NCBI RefSeq assembly: GCF_001083785.1
Contig: NZ_LAVL01000076.1
Coordinates: 1-38,498, forward strand
Reading direction: 5' to 3'
Length of the DNA: 38,498 nt
From: Nonomuraea sp. SBT364
Lineage (GTDB): Bacteria; Actinomycetota; Actinomycetes; Streptosporangiales; Streptosporangiaceae
Below are positions 1 to 8,214 of this stretch, in pieces (positions within the stretch are counted from its first letter, which is position 1; the number at the start of each line of letters is the position of its first letter). Both the position numbers and the translations under genes were made by a program. The notes beneath the pieces were generated by a model. The model was given only the letters and a program-made list of their open reading frames with translations, ran no database searches and had not been told where the DNA came from.

Positions 1-1
1 C

Positions 2-931
2 GCCTGGGCCCGCCTGACGCCCGCCGCCCCCTCCTGGACCACCCCCGACGCCTACCTGGTCGCCCAGGACGCCCTCCGCCGCGCCGGACTCCGCGTGCAC
101 GCATGGACCGTCCTGACCCACAATGCCCACCTCGGCACCGCCCACCCCGACCTGGTGGTACGCAACGCCTTCGGCGACCCGTACCCGTACGCCCTGTGCC
201 CGGCGTTCGAGGACGTCACGGAATACTGCTCCCGCCTCGTCCGCGAAGTGCTGGTGGCCGGCGAACCGGACGGGCTCGTTCTCGAAGGCTGCGGCCCCAT
301 GGGCTTCGCGCACCAGAGCGTGCACGAGAAGACCTCGGGCGCGGACTTCGACGCGGACCTGCTGTCGCTCTGCTTCTGCACCGCCTGCGCCGATCGCTAC
401 CCCGAAGGCACCCGGGACAGCATCCGCGCCGCCGTCGACGCCGCCCCCACCGCCGAACCCCCTCACTCCGCCATCGACGCCGCGCTGGGATCACTCGCCG
501 ACGATGTACGCGCCGCACGAGTCGCCCTTTCGGCATCGCTCCGCGAGCGCCTGATCTCGACCGCCCGCGAGGTGGCACCGAACGTCCCGATCACCCTGCA
601 CGCCAACCCGGACCCCTGGGCCACCGGCCCCTTCGCCGCCCTCCCCACCGGCGAGCCGGGAGCCGACGTCCTGGTGGGCAACTGCTGGGGCGACCCGGCA
701 ACGGACGCGGCCCGCCTGGCCCGCCTCCGCGACCTGTGCTCCCCCGGCCAGCGAGTGGGCGCCTACGTCCTGGCCCTCCCCCCGCGTCCCGCCGACGCCA
801 CCGCCCTCGCCGAACTCCTCACCACGTACGCCAAGGCAGGCGCCTCGGAGATCCACCTCTACCACGCAGGCCTGGCCGGCCCCGAACGTCTGGCAGCCAT
901 GACAGCCGCCCTCCGCCAGGCCCCCCTGTAA
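2..931 (+). CDS. Alanine-rich TIM-barrel-like protein, 5' end outside window
   Basis: The reading frame is open from base 2 and stops at the TAA at 929-931, so only the C-terminal ~309 residues are present; the GTG at 95 is internal. The visible motifs are an early VLTHNAHLGTAHPDLVVRN segment, then VLEGCGPMGF and a cysteine cluster LCFCTACADRY, and a late PITLHANPDPWATGP strand. This arrangement resembles a streptomycete protein usually annotated only as alanine-rich, with a glycosyl-hydrolase-like barrel (from memory, no search possible). The reaction is unknown. The paired cysteines could bind a metal, which is inference. It has no close partner on its strand; the next 480 bases are gene-free. 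Confidence 0.7.
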   Translation, partial: AWARLTPAAPSWTTPDAYLVAQDALRRAGLRVHAWTVLTHNAHLGTAHPDLVVRNAFGDPYPYALCPAFEDVTEYCSRLVREVLVAGEPDGLVLEGCGPMGFAHQSVHEKTSGADFDADLLSLCFCTACADRYPEGTRDSIRAAVDAAPTAEPPHSAIDAALGSLADDVRAARVALSASLRERLISTAREVAPNVPITLHANPDPWATGPFAALPTGEPGADVLVGNCWGDPATDAARLARLRDLCSPGQRVGAYVLALPPRPADATALAELLTTYAKAGASEIHLYHAGLAGPERLAAMTAALRQAPL

Positions 932-1416
932 CCCACCTCGCGCTGCACCGTCCCCAATCCCACCGAAAGCACCAGCCTCGGGACCGCTGACCTCGGGGAC
1001 GCTGACCACAGGACCCCTGACCACAAGGCCGCTGACCACGGCCCCTTCAGTTCCAAGGCGGCCACCCGCAGCGCCCGGACAACCACCACCAACGGACAGC
1101 CAGGTTCCGCACGGTCGGTCGACGCCGGCAATCCCGTCGGACGCGAAGCCAGGCCGAACGCCCTGAACCACCGGCCCGGCTGAAGCAGGCGGCGCTCTCG
1201 CTGGGCGCCCGGAAGACGTGCGCCGGCAGCTCATCGGGCACCTCCCTGCTTGGGCTGCCGAGAGGCGGCCGATCGTCCCCCCGGATGAGGACATGATCCT
1301 CGACGCGCCACACAACACCGTCACGCGCCTGTGCGCCCTGATGGACGACCTGGACCACGACCGTGCGGGAACGCCGGCCCGGCATGACGCCCCGCCGCTT
1401 TCGGCTGTGAGCCGGA
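932..1416. other. Gene-free stretch
   Basis: No frame here shows a credible protein. Short frames on both strands are arginine/proline-rich shadows. The only structure I see is a short degenerate tandem repeat near 982-1046 (separate entry). Confidence 0.5.
982..1046. repeat. Degenerate 14-16 bp tandem microrepeat
   Basis: About four consecutive copies of a core like CGCTGACCACNGG, with copies CGCTGACCTCGGG, CGCTGACCACAGG, CCCTGACCACAAGG and CGCTGACCACGG. It lies just downstream of the alanine-rich gene and is not part of any convincing reading frame. Confidence 0.6.
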
Positions 1417-1782
1417 TCAGCGGTGCGAGCTTGCCGGGAGGATGTCCACGCCGGTGAGCTGGGCCGAGCGTGACCACAGGCGGACGGCGAGGTCGGTGTC
1501 GGCGGCCGGTCCGGTGAGCGTCTCGAAGGTCGGCCTCGCCTTGCGCAGAGGGCGTCCAGGGCCGATGTGAAGCCCGGGGGGCGCCGTCGCCTGGGTGGCG
1601 GCGTACAGGATCGGCGTGACGGCGTCGTCGATCGGACGGCTGTAGAGCAGGCCCATCACCGCTCCCGCCAGGCGGGCGGACGGCGGCGCCTCCCGGCTCA
1701 GGTCGGTCCTGGCCATGCCGGGATGGGCGAGCAGGCTGCGTACGGGTGAGGCGGCGGCGCGCAGCCTGCGGTCGAGTTCCAC
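1417..1782 (-). pseudogene. C-terminal remnant of a short-chain dehydrogenase/reductase
   Basis: Reading right to left from about 1782, the translation contains ELDRRLRAAASPVRSLLAHP followed by GMARTDL, then PILYAATQ, IGPGRPL and a terminal LWSRSAQLTGVDI before the stop at 1417-1419. These are the hallmarks of the second half of an atypical SDR of the retinol-dehydrogenase-like type (helix after the YxxxK region, the HPG turn, and the closing segment). The Rossmann glycine motif and the catalytic Tyr/Lys are missing; upstream the frame dissolves into a Val/Gly-rich repetitive stretch. I conclude that it is a truncated, non-functional copy. An alternative, a short standalone protein, is unlikely without the cofactor site. 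Confidence 0.7.
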
Positions 1783-1900
1783 CGCGGCCATCACCGCGCC
1801 GACCACTACGCCCACCACTGCGGCCACCACCCGCACCGGCCACGCCGAGACCCTCACCCGGCTGACCGCCGTCACCGGCCCCGACCATCCGGTAGCCGCG

Positions 1901-2398
1901 CTAGGTGTACTTGGACAACCACCGCATGTGCGCGCCCCCGAACACCCCCCGCCTCCGCCCCACCTCGTCCAACAGCCACCGTGCCGTCTCTTCGGCACGC
2001 TGAATCACATCCGACGGATACTGCAGAACGACCTGATGCTCGGCGAATTCGTCCTCATCATCCAGAATCAACCGCCCATCCCGCATCCTGATCACATCAA
2101 GATCGAGATCGATCATGGTCACCTCTCCGTCCCTCCACTCGGGAACGGTAGTCACGTCCACGTAGACCTCGGTCTTGTGCGGCGGTGAGTGAAAGGTCGC
2201 GGCCCACCACTCGTCACGCGGAAACAACATCAGGCAGTGGTTCTCCCAGACAACCGGCGACCCTTCCCCCTTACGAGCAACCGTCCCCTCGGGCACCGTC
2301 ACCCAAATGCCGTACTCGTCCTCCCCCAGCACCTTCGCCGCATGGTTCCAATGCAGCGCCCCGCCGTACTTACGGAAAACAATCCTCACATCATCCAC
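1901..2398 (-). CDS. DUF402 family protein
   Basis: A 165-residue protein with a GTG start at 2398. The N-terminal half is a beta-rich segment (YGGALHWNHAAKVLGEDEYG, then WVTVPEGT and LMLFPRDEWWAATF). The second half carries the DUF402 signature: VYVDVTTVPEW, MIDLDLDVIRMRDG, LILDDEDEFAEH. The aspartate/glutamate cluster (DLDLDV, DDEDEF) matches the divalent-metal site of family members such as FomD, which hydrolyse nucleotide-linked phosphates; what this protein hydrolyses is not known. The length fits the family. It stands alone on its strand: the SDR remnant lies downstream and the VOC-fold gene upstream. Confidence 0.85.
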   Translation of the reverse strand: MDDVRIVFRKYGGALHWNHAAKVLGEDEYGIWVTVPEGTVARKGEGSPVVWENHCLMLFPRDEWWAATFHSPPHKTEVYVDVTTVPEWRDGEVTMIDLDLDVIRMRDGRLILDDEDEFAEHQVVLQYPSDVIQRAEETARWLLDEVGRRRGVFGGAHMRWLSKYT

Positions 2399-2567
2399 AA
2401 ATCGGAACCTATCGCCCCAACGTCATCCCACATACGCCCCCCACGCACCGCCGCTCGCCACGGACATAACGACCCCAATCACCGCCCTCGCCCTGACATG
2501 TAACCGACGCCGAGCGGGCGCGGCTGCCGAGCGATCGTAAGGCTTATGAATCGACTGGATGCAGCTG

Positions 2568-2990
2568 TCATGGTTGGGCTGACACCTCGGGCAGGACCAG
2601 TTCGATCTCGAAGCCGTCTTCGTCTTCCAGATAGGCGGCGTAGTGCTGCCTTCCCCCGGCATAGGGGTACCGATCGGGAAACATCAAGGTCCACCCGTGC
2701 GCCGGCGCCTGCTCGACCAGGCTGTCAAGCTGGGCGCGGCTCTCCACGTGAAAGGCCAGGTGGTTCAGCCCCGGGCGGCAGCGGTCGTGCCGATCGGCGC
2801 TGAGCGCGGGTGACTGCTCCAGAACCAGATAGGTGGCCCCCAGACGCCAACTCCGGCCATGGCTCCAGTTCTGGAACTCGACGTAGCCAAGCGCTTGCAG
2901 CAACCATTGCCAGCTGGCAATGGCCCGCTGAAGGTCGACAACCCAGAGCTCGACGTGGTGCAGCATTCCCGTAGTGCCCGTGTCGTTCAT
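2568..2990 (-). CDS. VOC (glyoxalase/bleomycin-resistance) family protein
   Basis: 140 residues from ATG 2990. Two paired beta-alpha-beta-beta-beta units are visible: LHHVELWVVDLQRAIASWQW at the start and LNHLAFHVESRAQLDSLVEQ in the middle, ending with DEDGFEIELV. The conserved His of HHVEL, the His of LNHLAFH and the Glu of FEIEL are the expected metal ligands. I chose ATG 2990 because a strong Shine-Dalgarno sequence (AGGAGG, 2998-3003) sits 7 bases upstream; the in-frame start at 3011 lacks this. The start overlaps the stop of the transposase remnant upstream by ATGA. The substrate (a small molecule, detoxification or ring cleavage) cannot be told from sequence. Confidence 0.85.
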   Translation of the reverse strand: MNDTGTTGMLHHVELWVVDLQRAIASWQWLLQALGYVEFQNWSHGRSWRLGATYLVLEQSPALSADRHDRCRPGLNHLAFHVESRAQLDSLVEQAPAHGWTLMFPDRYPYAGGRQHYAAYLEDEDGFEIELVLPEVSAQP

Positions 2991-3460
2991 GCCGCTGCCT
3001 CCTGCGGGCACCGGACGAGCGCGCCGTTGCCGAGGGGCGCGCCGTTGCCAAAGGGCGCGCCGGCGCGGACCAGGGCGACCAGAGGCGAGGAGAGCCGCCC
3101 GCCCTCGCCGGTAACGTCGTCGGCGCGCTTGTCGCTGACCTCACGCACTGCAATCTCGACGGCGCCCGCCGCGGCCAGAATCTCGCGCGGCACGTGATGA
3201 CCGTCACGCACCACCGATCGGCGGCCGACTCCGCTGCGCGCATCGGCGAAGGCGACGAGCACGACGATGTCGCCGGGTACTGCGAGCGCGACGAGGGCGG
3301 CCATGTAGGCAATGTAGGCGTCGACCTTGGCTTTCAGCACTTCGGCGAGCATCCGACGGGCGCCCTCGGGGACACGTTCGTCGATCAGCGCGCCGCAGGC
3401 AGGACTGTTGGCCGGCCGGTGATCGCCGTCGGCAATGTCAGGAACTACGGTGAGCATCAA
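2987..3460 (-). pseudogene. IS256-family transposase, N-terminal remnant
   Basis: A frame starting MMLTVVPDIADGD and containing ALIDERVPEGARRMLAEVLK followed by AKVDAYIA, then RRSVVRDGHHVPREILAAAG, AVEIAVREVSDKRADD and TGEGGRLSSPLVAL. This tracks the first ~110 residues of IS256-type transposases (the KVDAYIA, RNGHHxPR, GAVEVxVPRVxDKR pattern is well known to me). The catalytic DDE domain, about 300 further residues, is absent. The segment between the KVDAYIA and VVRDGHH blocks is divergent, and the tail has a short internal duplication (GCGCGCCGTTGCC twice near 3019-3050). I see no terminal inverted repeats. It is a decayed insertion-sequence end. Confidence 0.75.
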
Positions 3461-3814
3461 ATGCGCCTCCCGGCCAATGGTTCTGCGTCAGCCACGCGTG
3501 TGAGACCTTGAACGATCACCGAGAAGGTACGCCCTCCCCGATCCAGCCGCAGATTGCAGGCTTTGCGCCGACTGCGACTGCGACTGCTCGCCTCGCATCC
3601 AGCCCAGAACGGCCCCCCACCCCCAGCCTCAACATCTCCGCCTGAAATCCGCCCCCGAGTCGAAGCCAGCCCAGCAGGAGACTCGTTCGCTACGAGAACC
3701 CAACCCCCATCCCCTCGGCTCCCAAGAACGGTCCCCAGCCCTCCAAGCAGCAACTGAACCACCGCAAGCCCACCCCTGCACTCGAACGCAGGCAAACCAG
3801 CCCTCGCCGCCCAC
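3461..3814. other. Gene-free stretch between transposase remnant and response regulator
   Basis: A minus-strand frame (112 codons, 3457-3795) crosses this stretch but is Gly/Arg/Ser-rich without a recognisable domain. It may include further insertion-sequence debris. No promoter or hairpin stands out. Confidence 0.4.
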
Positions 3815-4456
3815 TCATCGTGCTGCGTTCACCAACCCGCTCTCGTAGGCCGCGATGACCAGTTGCGCCCGGTCGCGCGCATCCAGTTTGGCCAGTAGGC
3901 GCGTGATGTGGGTTTTGACCGTCGCCAGAGTCACTTGAAGATGGGTGGCGATCTCAGCATTGGACAAGCCGCGGGCGATCAGCGCCAGCACTTCGCGCTC
4001 CCGACCCGTCACCCCGTCCAGCCCGCGGACCGTCGGTAAGGCCGGCGTCCTGGCGAACTCCTCGATCAGCCTGCGGGTAACCGTCGGGGCAAGCAACGCC
4101 TCACCACGGGCCACGACCCGGATGGCGGCGAGCAAGTCGGCCGGCGGCGTGTCCTTGAGCATGAACCCACTCGCCCCCGCTCTCAATGCGTCATAGACGT
4201 ACGCGTCGAGATCGAACATCGTCACGATGAGGACCCGCGATACGTCCCTGATATGCCTGGTCGCCTCTATGCCGTCCATCTCCGGCATCCGCACATCCAT
4301 CAGTACGACGTCGGGCCGCCTCTCAAGCGCGACCGCCATGGCCTCGACCCCGGTCGCCGCCTCGCCCACGACCTCTAGATCGGGCTCCGAGTCCACCAGC
4401 ACCTTGAAGCTGCCTCTGAGCAACGCCTGATCGTCGGCGATCACGACCCGGATCAT
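3815..4456 (-). CDS. NarL/FixJ-type response regulator
   Basis: 213 residues. The N-terminal receiver domain (about 1-120) has the acidic pocket VVIADDQ (D8, D9), the phospho-acceptor D54 in VVLMDVRMPEMDGIEA, the conserved Thr/Ser region VLIVTMF and the Lys of FMLKDTPP. A LuxR-type helix-turn-helix follows (about 145-210): LTGREREVLALIARGLSNAE-like spacing here reads GVTGREREVLALIARGLSNA then HLQVTLATVKTHITRLLAKL. The start ATG overlaps the kinase stop as ATGA (4453-4456), so translation of the pair is probably coupled. It should activate or repress the divergent ABC exporter genes, with the inverted repeats at 5868-5902 as candidate binding sites (inference from position). Confidence 0.93.
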   Translation of the reverse strand: MIRVVIADDQALLRGSFKVLVDSEPDLEVVGEAATGVEAMAVALERRPDVVLMDVRMPEMDGIEATRHIRDVSRVLIVTMFDLDAYVYDALRAGASGFMLKDTPPADLLAAIRVVARGEALLAPTVTRRLIEEFARTPALPTVRGLDGVTGREREVLALIARGLSNAEIATHLQVTLATVKTHITRLLAKLDARDRAQLVIAAYESGLVNAAR

Positions 4457-5835
4457 GGCGCAACCCCGTACGGCAGCCGCGCCGCAACCCGGAACCCCCG
4501 CCGCGGAAGCCCACCCGCCTCGAAGACACCCCCGTACATCGTGACCCGCTCACGCATCCCGATCAGCCCATGCCCAGGCCCGACATTGGCCCGCTGCCCT
4601 GTCCGCGGGCCAGGCCCGTCATCCCTTACCTCGATCCGCACCGCCCTTCCATCGTCGATCACCGATACCCAGCACCGTGCCGGAGCCGCATGCTTCACCA
4701 CATTGGTGAGTGCTTCCTGAACAATTCGGTACACGGACAGTTCAACGCCCTCGGGCAGCCTTTGACCTGGTGTTACGTGCCCTCGGCCGCCACTACCGCC
4801 GTGCCCTGCCCGACTCGAGGCACCGCTGCCACCCGCGAGCCTCTCTCCCCGCCCATCACTGGATTCACTGACGGTCCCCTCAGACCGAAGAGCGCTCACA
4901 TCCCCGCGCGCCCCGGCCCGGTCAACAGAACTTGGCCGGTACCCAACAGGCATGGGGACATGGGGATCGGTATCGCCGGACCGAACTCGTACGTCCAGAT
5001 CCACCTCCACGCCCGAGAGCCGAGCCTGGTCCGCCAACTCGTCCAAGCCGCTGATGCCCGGGGCTGGAGCACGTGCCGGCGTGCCGGTGGAACGCAGAAC
5101 ACCCAGCAGATGCCGCATCTCGACCAACGCGCTCCTGCTGGCACTCTCGATCACACGAAGTGCGTCCTGCGCCTCTTCAGGATTGGAAGCGAAGACATGG
5201 TTGGCCACACCGGCCTTCACGGCGATCAGACCCACGTTGTGGGTGACGACGTCGTGCAGCTCGCGGGCGATGCGCAGCCGCTCCTCCGTCACCGCCTGCG
5301 CAGCCATTCGGTCCGCGTCGTATGTCATGTAGATCCTTCGCTCACGAACGGCGCGCCCCACCGTCCAGGCACCCCCCAGCGCCGCGATCCCGAACATCAA
5401 CGTGTCACTACGCAGCAGCCACTCCGGCACACCGGGCTGCGGCACGCCTCCGACCAGCACCAGGCCCGCTCCCGTGATCGCTGCGAGCACCCCGATGGCC
5501 GAGGTCGGCAACCATGTGCCGCGATTCTCCGACACCGCAACCAGATAGATCGCATACGCGGGAGCGACGTACGCGACACTCACGACGTCGATCACGACGG
5601 TCACCATGGCGATCGACAGCGTGAGGAGGAAGACCGGAAAGGGCCACAGTCTTCGCACGGCCAGCGGAAGCCCCAAGCCGAGCGGAAGAGCGATGCGTGC
5701 CCACGGGGGCAGTTCCGCGGCCGCGGCCGTCATCGTGAAGAACACGAACGAGAGGCCCAGTCCGGCAGCCAGATCCAGCATGATCAGCTGCCGGCGGGCC
5801 AGGCGCCTGGCGAAGAGAGGGTGCGACTCGTTCAC
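4453..5835 (-). CDS. Sensor histidine kinase with a long Gly/Ser linker
   Basis: 460 residues from GTG 5835, chosen because a -10-like TACCTT (5842-5847) ends six bases before it, as in leaderless genes; an upstream in-frame start at 5937 would run through the divergent promoter. About five hydrophobic segments fill residues 15-160, with no large extracellular domain. The dimerisation/phosphoacceptor helix is EERLRIARELHDVVTHNVGL with His194. The ATP-binding domain shows YRIVQEALTNVVKHA (N box), VRDDGPGP and GHGLIGMRER. Between these, about residues 286-355 form an unusual Gly/Ser/Arg-rich insertion where NarX/DesK-type kinases normally have a few residues. It pairs with the regulator immediately downstream. 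Confidence 0.92.
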   Translation of the reverse strand: MNESHPLFARRLARRQLIMLDLAAGLGLSFVFFTMTAAAAELPPWARIALPLGLGLPLAVRRLWPFPVFLLTLSIAMVTVVIDVVSVAYVAPAYAIYLVAVSENRGTWLPTSAIGVLAAITGAGLVLVGGVPQPGVPEWLLRSDTLMFGIAALGGAWTVGRAVRERRIYMTYDADRMAAQAVTEERLRIARELHDVVTHNVGLIAVKAGVANHVFASNPEEAQDALRVIESASRSALVEMRHLLGVLRSTGTPARAPAPGISGLDELADQARLSGVEVDLDVRVRSGDTDPHVPMPVGYRPSSVDRAGARGDVSALRSEGTVSESSDGRGERLAGGSGASSRAGHGGSGGRGHVTPGQRLPEGVELSVYRIVQEALTNVVKHAAPARCWVSVIDDGRAVRIEVRDDGPGPRTGQRANVGPGHGLIGMRERVTMYGGVFEAGGLPRRGFRVAARLPYGVAP

Positions 5836-5947
5836 GCGATGAAGGTAGCCGGTGATCCGGGGTTCGCACGTCAGCCCTGGGTCTGACGTTGAGGTTCGAA
5901 CCGTGGTCCGATGTGGCCAAGGGCTCGCATGCCGCACCCTTTACGGC
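5836..5947. promoter_or_regulatory. Divergent promoter region, kinase operon / ABC exporter
   Basis: 112 bp separate the kinase GTG (5835, minus) from the ABC ATPase GTG (5948, plus). It holds a minus-strand -10-like TACCTT at 5842-5847, a plus-strand CACCCT at 5935-5940 seven bases before the ABC start, an inverted repeat ACGTCAG-N8-CTGACGT (5868-5889) and the perfect palindrome GGTTCGAACC (5893-5902). These are the natural operator candidates for the neighbouring response regulator. Confidence 0.55.
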
Positions 5948-6670
5948 GTGATCGAACTCAAGCGCCTCACGAAACGCTACGGCGGCACCCTGGCCGTCGA
6001 CGACCTCTCGTTCACGGTCCTGCCGGGGCATGTGACCGGCTTCCTGGGGCCCAACGGAGCAGGGAAGTCCACCACACTGCGGCTGATCCTGGGCCTCGAC
6101 GCGCCGTCCTCCGGCCAGGCACTGGTCAACGGGCAGCCCTACAGGTCCTTGAGCAGACCCATGCACCAGGTGGGTGCGTTGCTGGACGCGGGAGCCGTGC
6201 ACGGAGGCCGCAGCGCCCACAACCATCTTCTCTGCCTGGCCCGCACCCATGGCATCGCCCCCTCGAGAGTGACCACGATGCTGCAGCAGGTGGGTCTGGC
6301 CGAGGTGGCTCGTAAACAGGTGGGCGGTTTCTCGCTCGGCATGAAACAGCGGCTGGGCATCGCCGCCGCGTTGCTCGGCGATCCCGGTGTGCTGATGTTC
6401 GACGAGCCCGTCAACGGGCTCGACCCTGACGGAGTGCGCTGGATCCGCGAGCTGATGCGCTCACTCGCCGCCGAGGGCAGGACAGTCCTGCTCTCCAGCC
6501 ACCTCATGAGTGAAATGGCGCTGACTGCAGATCGCATCGTCATCCTGGGCAAGGGCAGGCTGGTGGCCGAAGCCACGGTCCAGGAGCTCACCGCGCGCTA
6601 CCCCTCGTTGGAGGACGCCTACCTCGCCCTCACCGCGAAAAGCCTCGAGTACGGATCGACCGGCCCATGA
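5948..6670 (+). CDS. ABC transporter ATP-binding protein (exporter type)
   Basis: 240 residues from GTG 5948 (VIELKRLTKRYGG). A longer in-frame start at 5852 would read through the divergent promoter and adds no domain. Walker A is GPNGAGKST (34-42), the Q-loop is HQVGALLDAG (Q74), the signature is FSLGMKQR (128-135), Walker B is VLMFDEP (148-154), and the D-loop and H-loop are NGLDPDG and SSHLMSE. This is the BcrA/CcmA-like class that works with a six-helix ABC-2 permease. The permease follows after 274 bp. Together with the divergent two-component system it forms a typical sense-and-export module for a toxic compound or peptide; the substrate is unknown. Confidence 0.93.
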   Translation: MIELKRLTKRYGGTLAVDDLSFTVLPGHVTGFLGPNGAGKSTTLRLILGLDAPSSGQALVNGQPYRSLSRPMHQVGALLDAGAVHGGRSAHNHLLCLARTHGIAPSRVTTMLQQVGLAEVARKQVGGFSLGMKQRLGIAAALLGDPGVLMFDEPVNGLDPDGVRWIRELMRSLAAEGRTVLLSSHLMSEMALTADRIVILGKGRLVAEATVQELTARYPSLEDAYLALTAKSLEYGSTGP

Positions 6671-6948
6671 AGACGTCTGGTTCTTCCGAAGGTCATGGAA
6701 GGCACAGTCGATGCACCCTGCCGGCTCCGGACCGTGAACGTCCTCATGGTGCCGCTACGACTTGCACTGGTGTCCGATATGACGGTCGCGCGAAATGGCC
6801 ACGTCGTGGACGTGCGGGGCTGTGGAAGATCTGCCACACCGTACGAATCCTCCGCTCGCCCAGTTCAGGCTCGTCGCCACCCGTGCGCCAGCCGCCACAG
6901 CCGATGCACAAGCCGGCGGATCCTGCCGCTGAAAGGAGTGACGCGTGA
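6667..6948 (+). CDS. Doubtful 93-codon ORF between ABC ATPase and permease
   Basis: The frame starts with an ATG overlapping the ATPase stop (ATGA, 6667-6670) and ends with a TGA overlapping the permease start (GTGA, 6945-6948), so it would give an unbroken translational relay. The predicted protein is rich in Arg, Pro and Ser with scattered Cys, has no hydrophobic core and resembles no family I know. It may be only a spacer whose open frame is kept by chance or by coupling. I keep it at low confidence because of the double overlap. Confidence 0.2.
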   Translation: MKTSGSSEGHGRHSRCTLPAPDRERPHGAATTCTGVRYDGRAKWPRRGRAGLWKICHTVRILRSPSSGSSPPVRQPPQPMHKPADPAAERSDA

Positions 6949-7721
6949 ACGTTCTCGCCTCCGAATGGCTCAAGATCCGTTCGGTGCGTTCGAGCCAGAT
7001 TCTGCTGGGCGTCAGCCTGTGCGGAATCCTGCTCGGGTTCGGGCTCGCCTCAATGGCCGCCGACATGTACGACCGAGCGGCTCCGGAGCAGCGACCGGGG
7101 GCCCGGCTCGCGGAGCTCGAAGAAGTGGTGCTGATGCTGCCGCAGCTCTGCATGGGGGTCCTTGGCGTGCTGGCCATGACCTCGGAGTATGCGAGCGGCC
7201 TGATCAGGACAAGTCTGACCATCGTGCCGAAACGCTGGCCCATCATGGCCGCGAAGTCCGCTGTGGTGACAGCGGTTGGGCTGATCACAGGGTTCGTGGT
7301 GATCTTCGGCTCGTACTTCGTCTGCCGGGCGACGGTGGGCGACCGCTTCTCAGGCGTCTACCAGACACCGTTCGCGGACAAGCTCCCCCTCTTGATCGCC
7401 TTCAGCCTTACCGTGCCGGTGTTCGCCCTGCTCGGGCTTGGGATGGGCGCGCTTCTCCGCTCCACCGCCGGCGCGATCGTGCTGCTCGTCGGACTTATCT
7501 ATGCCATTCCCATGATTGTGGGGAATCTTCCGGACCCCTGGAACAGCCGACTCGGTTCGGTGATGATCGGAGCGCTTCCTCGCGAAATCACCGGCGATGC
7601 GATCACCACTACGGTGTACGGCTCGCTGCTTTCTCCTCTAGCAGCGAGCGCAGTCTTGGTCGGCTATGCGACGCTCCCCCTGCTTACGGCCGTGTGGCTG
7701 CTGCGCAGGAGGGACGCCTGA
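6945..7721 (+). CDS. ABC-2 type permease
   Basis: 258 residues from GTG 6945, with a good ribosome site (AAAGGAG) upstream. It begins with the amphipathic NVLASEWLKIRSVRSS typical of ABC-2 permeases and shows six hydrophobic segments: near residues 18-36, 63-84 (LMLPQLCMGVLGVLAM), 105-125 (VVTAVGLITGFVVIFGSYFV), 150-170, 175-195 (IVLLVGLIYAIPMIVG) and 225-252. The STEYASG-like motif reads TSEYASGLIRTSLTIVP, as in this family. It is the membrane partner of the ATPase at 5948. The two presumably export a substrate sensed by the divergent kinase. Confidence 0.9.
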   Translation: MNVLASEWLKIRSVRSSQILLGVSLCGILLGFGLASMAADMYDRAAPEQRPGARLAELEEVVLMLPQLCMGVLGVLAMTSEYASGLIRTSLTIVPKRWPIMAAKSAVVTAVGLITGFVVIFGSYFVCRATVGDRFSGVYQTPFADKLPLLIAFSLTVPVFALLGLGMGALLRSTAGAIVLLVGLIYAIPMIVGNLPDPWNSRLGSVMIGALPREITGDAITTTVYGSLLSPLAASAVLVGYATLPLLTAVWLLRRRDA

Positions 7722-8214
7722 CATGCAAATCCTTGTCACTCCGGCGCCGGTCCAGCACCGCAAGGACGACGCATACGCCGCGCACCGGCCCACTCCGAGC
7801 GATTCGCCCCAGCGGCTCCCTTCCTCCGACACGTCAGTGGCTTCGCACTGTCCGGAAGCCCGCTGGCGTTCACCGGTACGGGTGGAAGAGGTGCCTGCGG
7901 ATTCGCTGAGGCGGAGTGCCGTTGGCGAGGCTGATCCGCCTGCCATCTCGCTGAGCGAGCCTGTCCGAGTGAGGTCTGGCGTGCTTGCGCCACTTCGAGC
8001 CCTGCCGAGCCGGCTCACCGCACTCCAGGTGGGGTCGGGCCGGCCCGCTACACCTGGGAACCGGCACGGCCGGCCCGCCGCAATTCGGACGCAGCAAGGC
8101 CAGCCCACAACACCTCGGGTGTGGGCGGGCTCCCCTGCGTTCCCCTCGCGGGGACGGGATGTGCCCGCCACACCCTTGGCCGGGCCGGGTCTGCCGGCCA
8201 CGGCAACGGCCAGG
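7722..8214. other. Gene-free convergent intergenic region
   Basis: About 490 bases between the ends of two convergent units (ABC permease and rnj). Both strands read as low-complexity Arg/Pro/Gly shadows. The stretch 8020-8210 has loosely repeated GGCCGGCCCGC-like blocks. A hairpin just beyond the rnj stop is listed separately. Confidence 0.5.
8178..8201 (-). terminator. GC-rich hairpin after rnj
   Basis: TGGCCGG, a 10-base loop, then CCGGCCA: a perfect 7-bp stem starting 14 bases past the rnj stop. There is no U-tract, which is common for actinobacterial terminators. Position and perfect stem are the only evidence. Confidence 0.45.

Noticed and set aside
1218..1457. A 79-codon plus-strand ORF
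   Set aside because: A short stretch looks unbiased (EDMILDAPHNTVTRLCALMD), but the C-terminus runs antisense into the SDR remnant and no ribosome site is visible.
3457..3795. A 112-codon minus-strand ORF
   Set aside because: Gly/Arg/Ser-rich, no family features; it touches the transposase remnant and may be insertion-sequence debris.
4570..5886. A 438-codon plus-strand ORF
   Set aside because: It is the antisense shadow of the kinase gene and has no start context.
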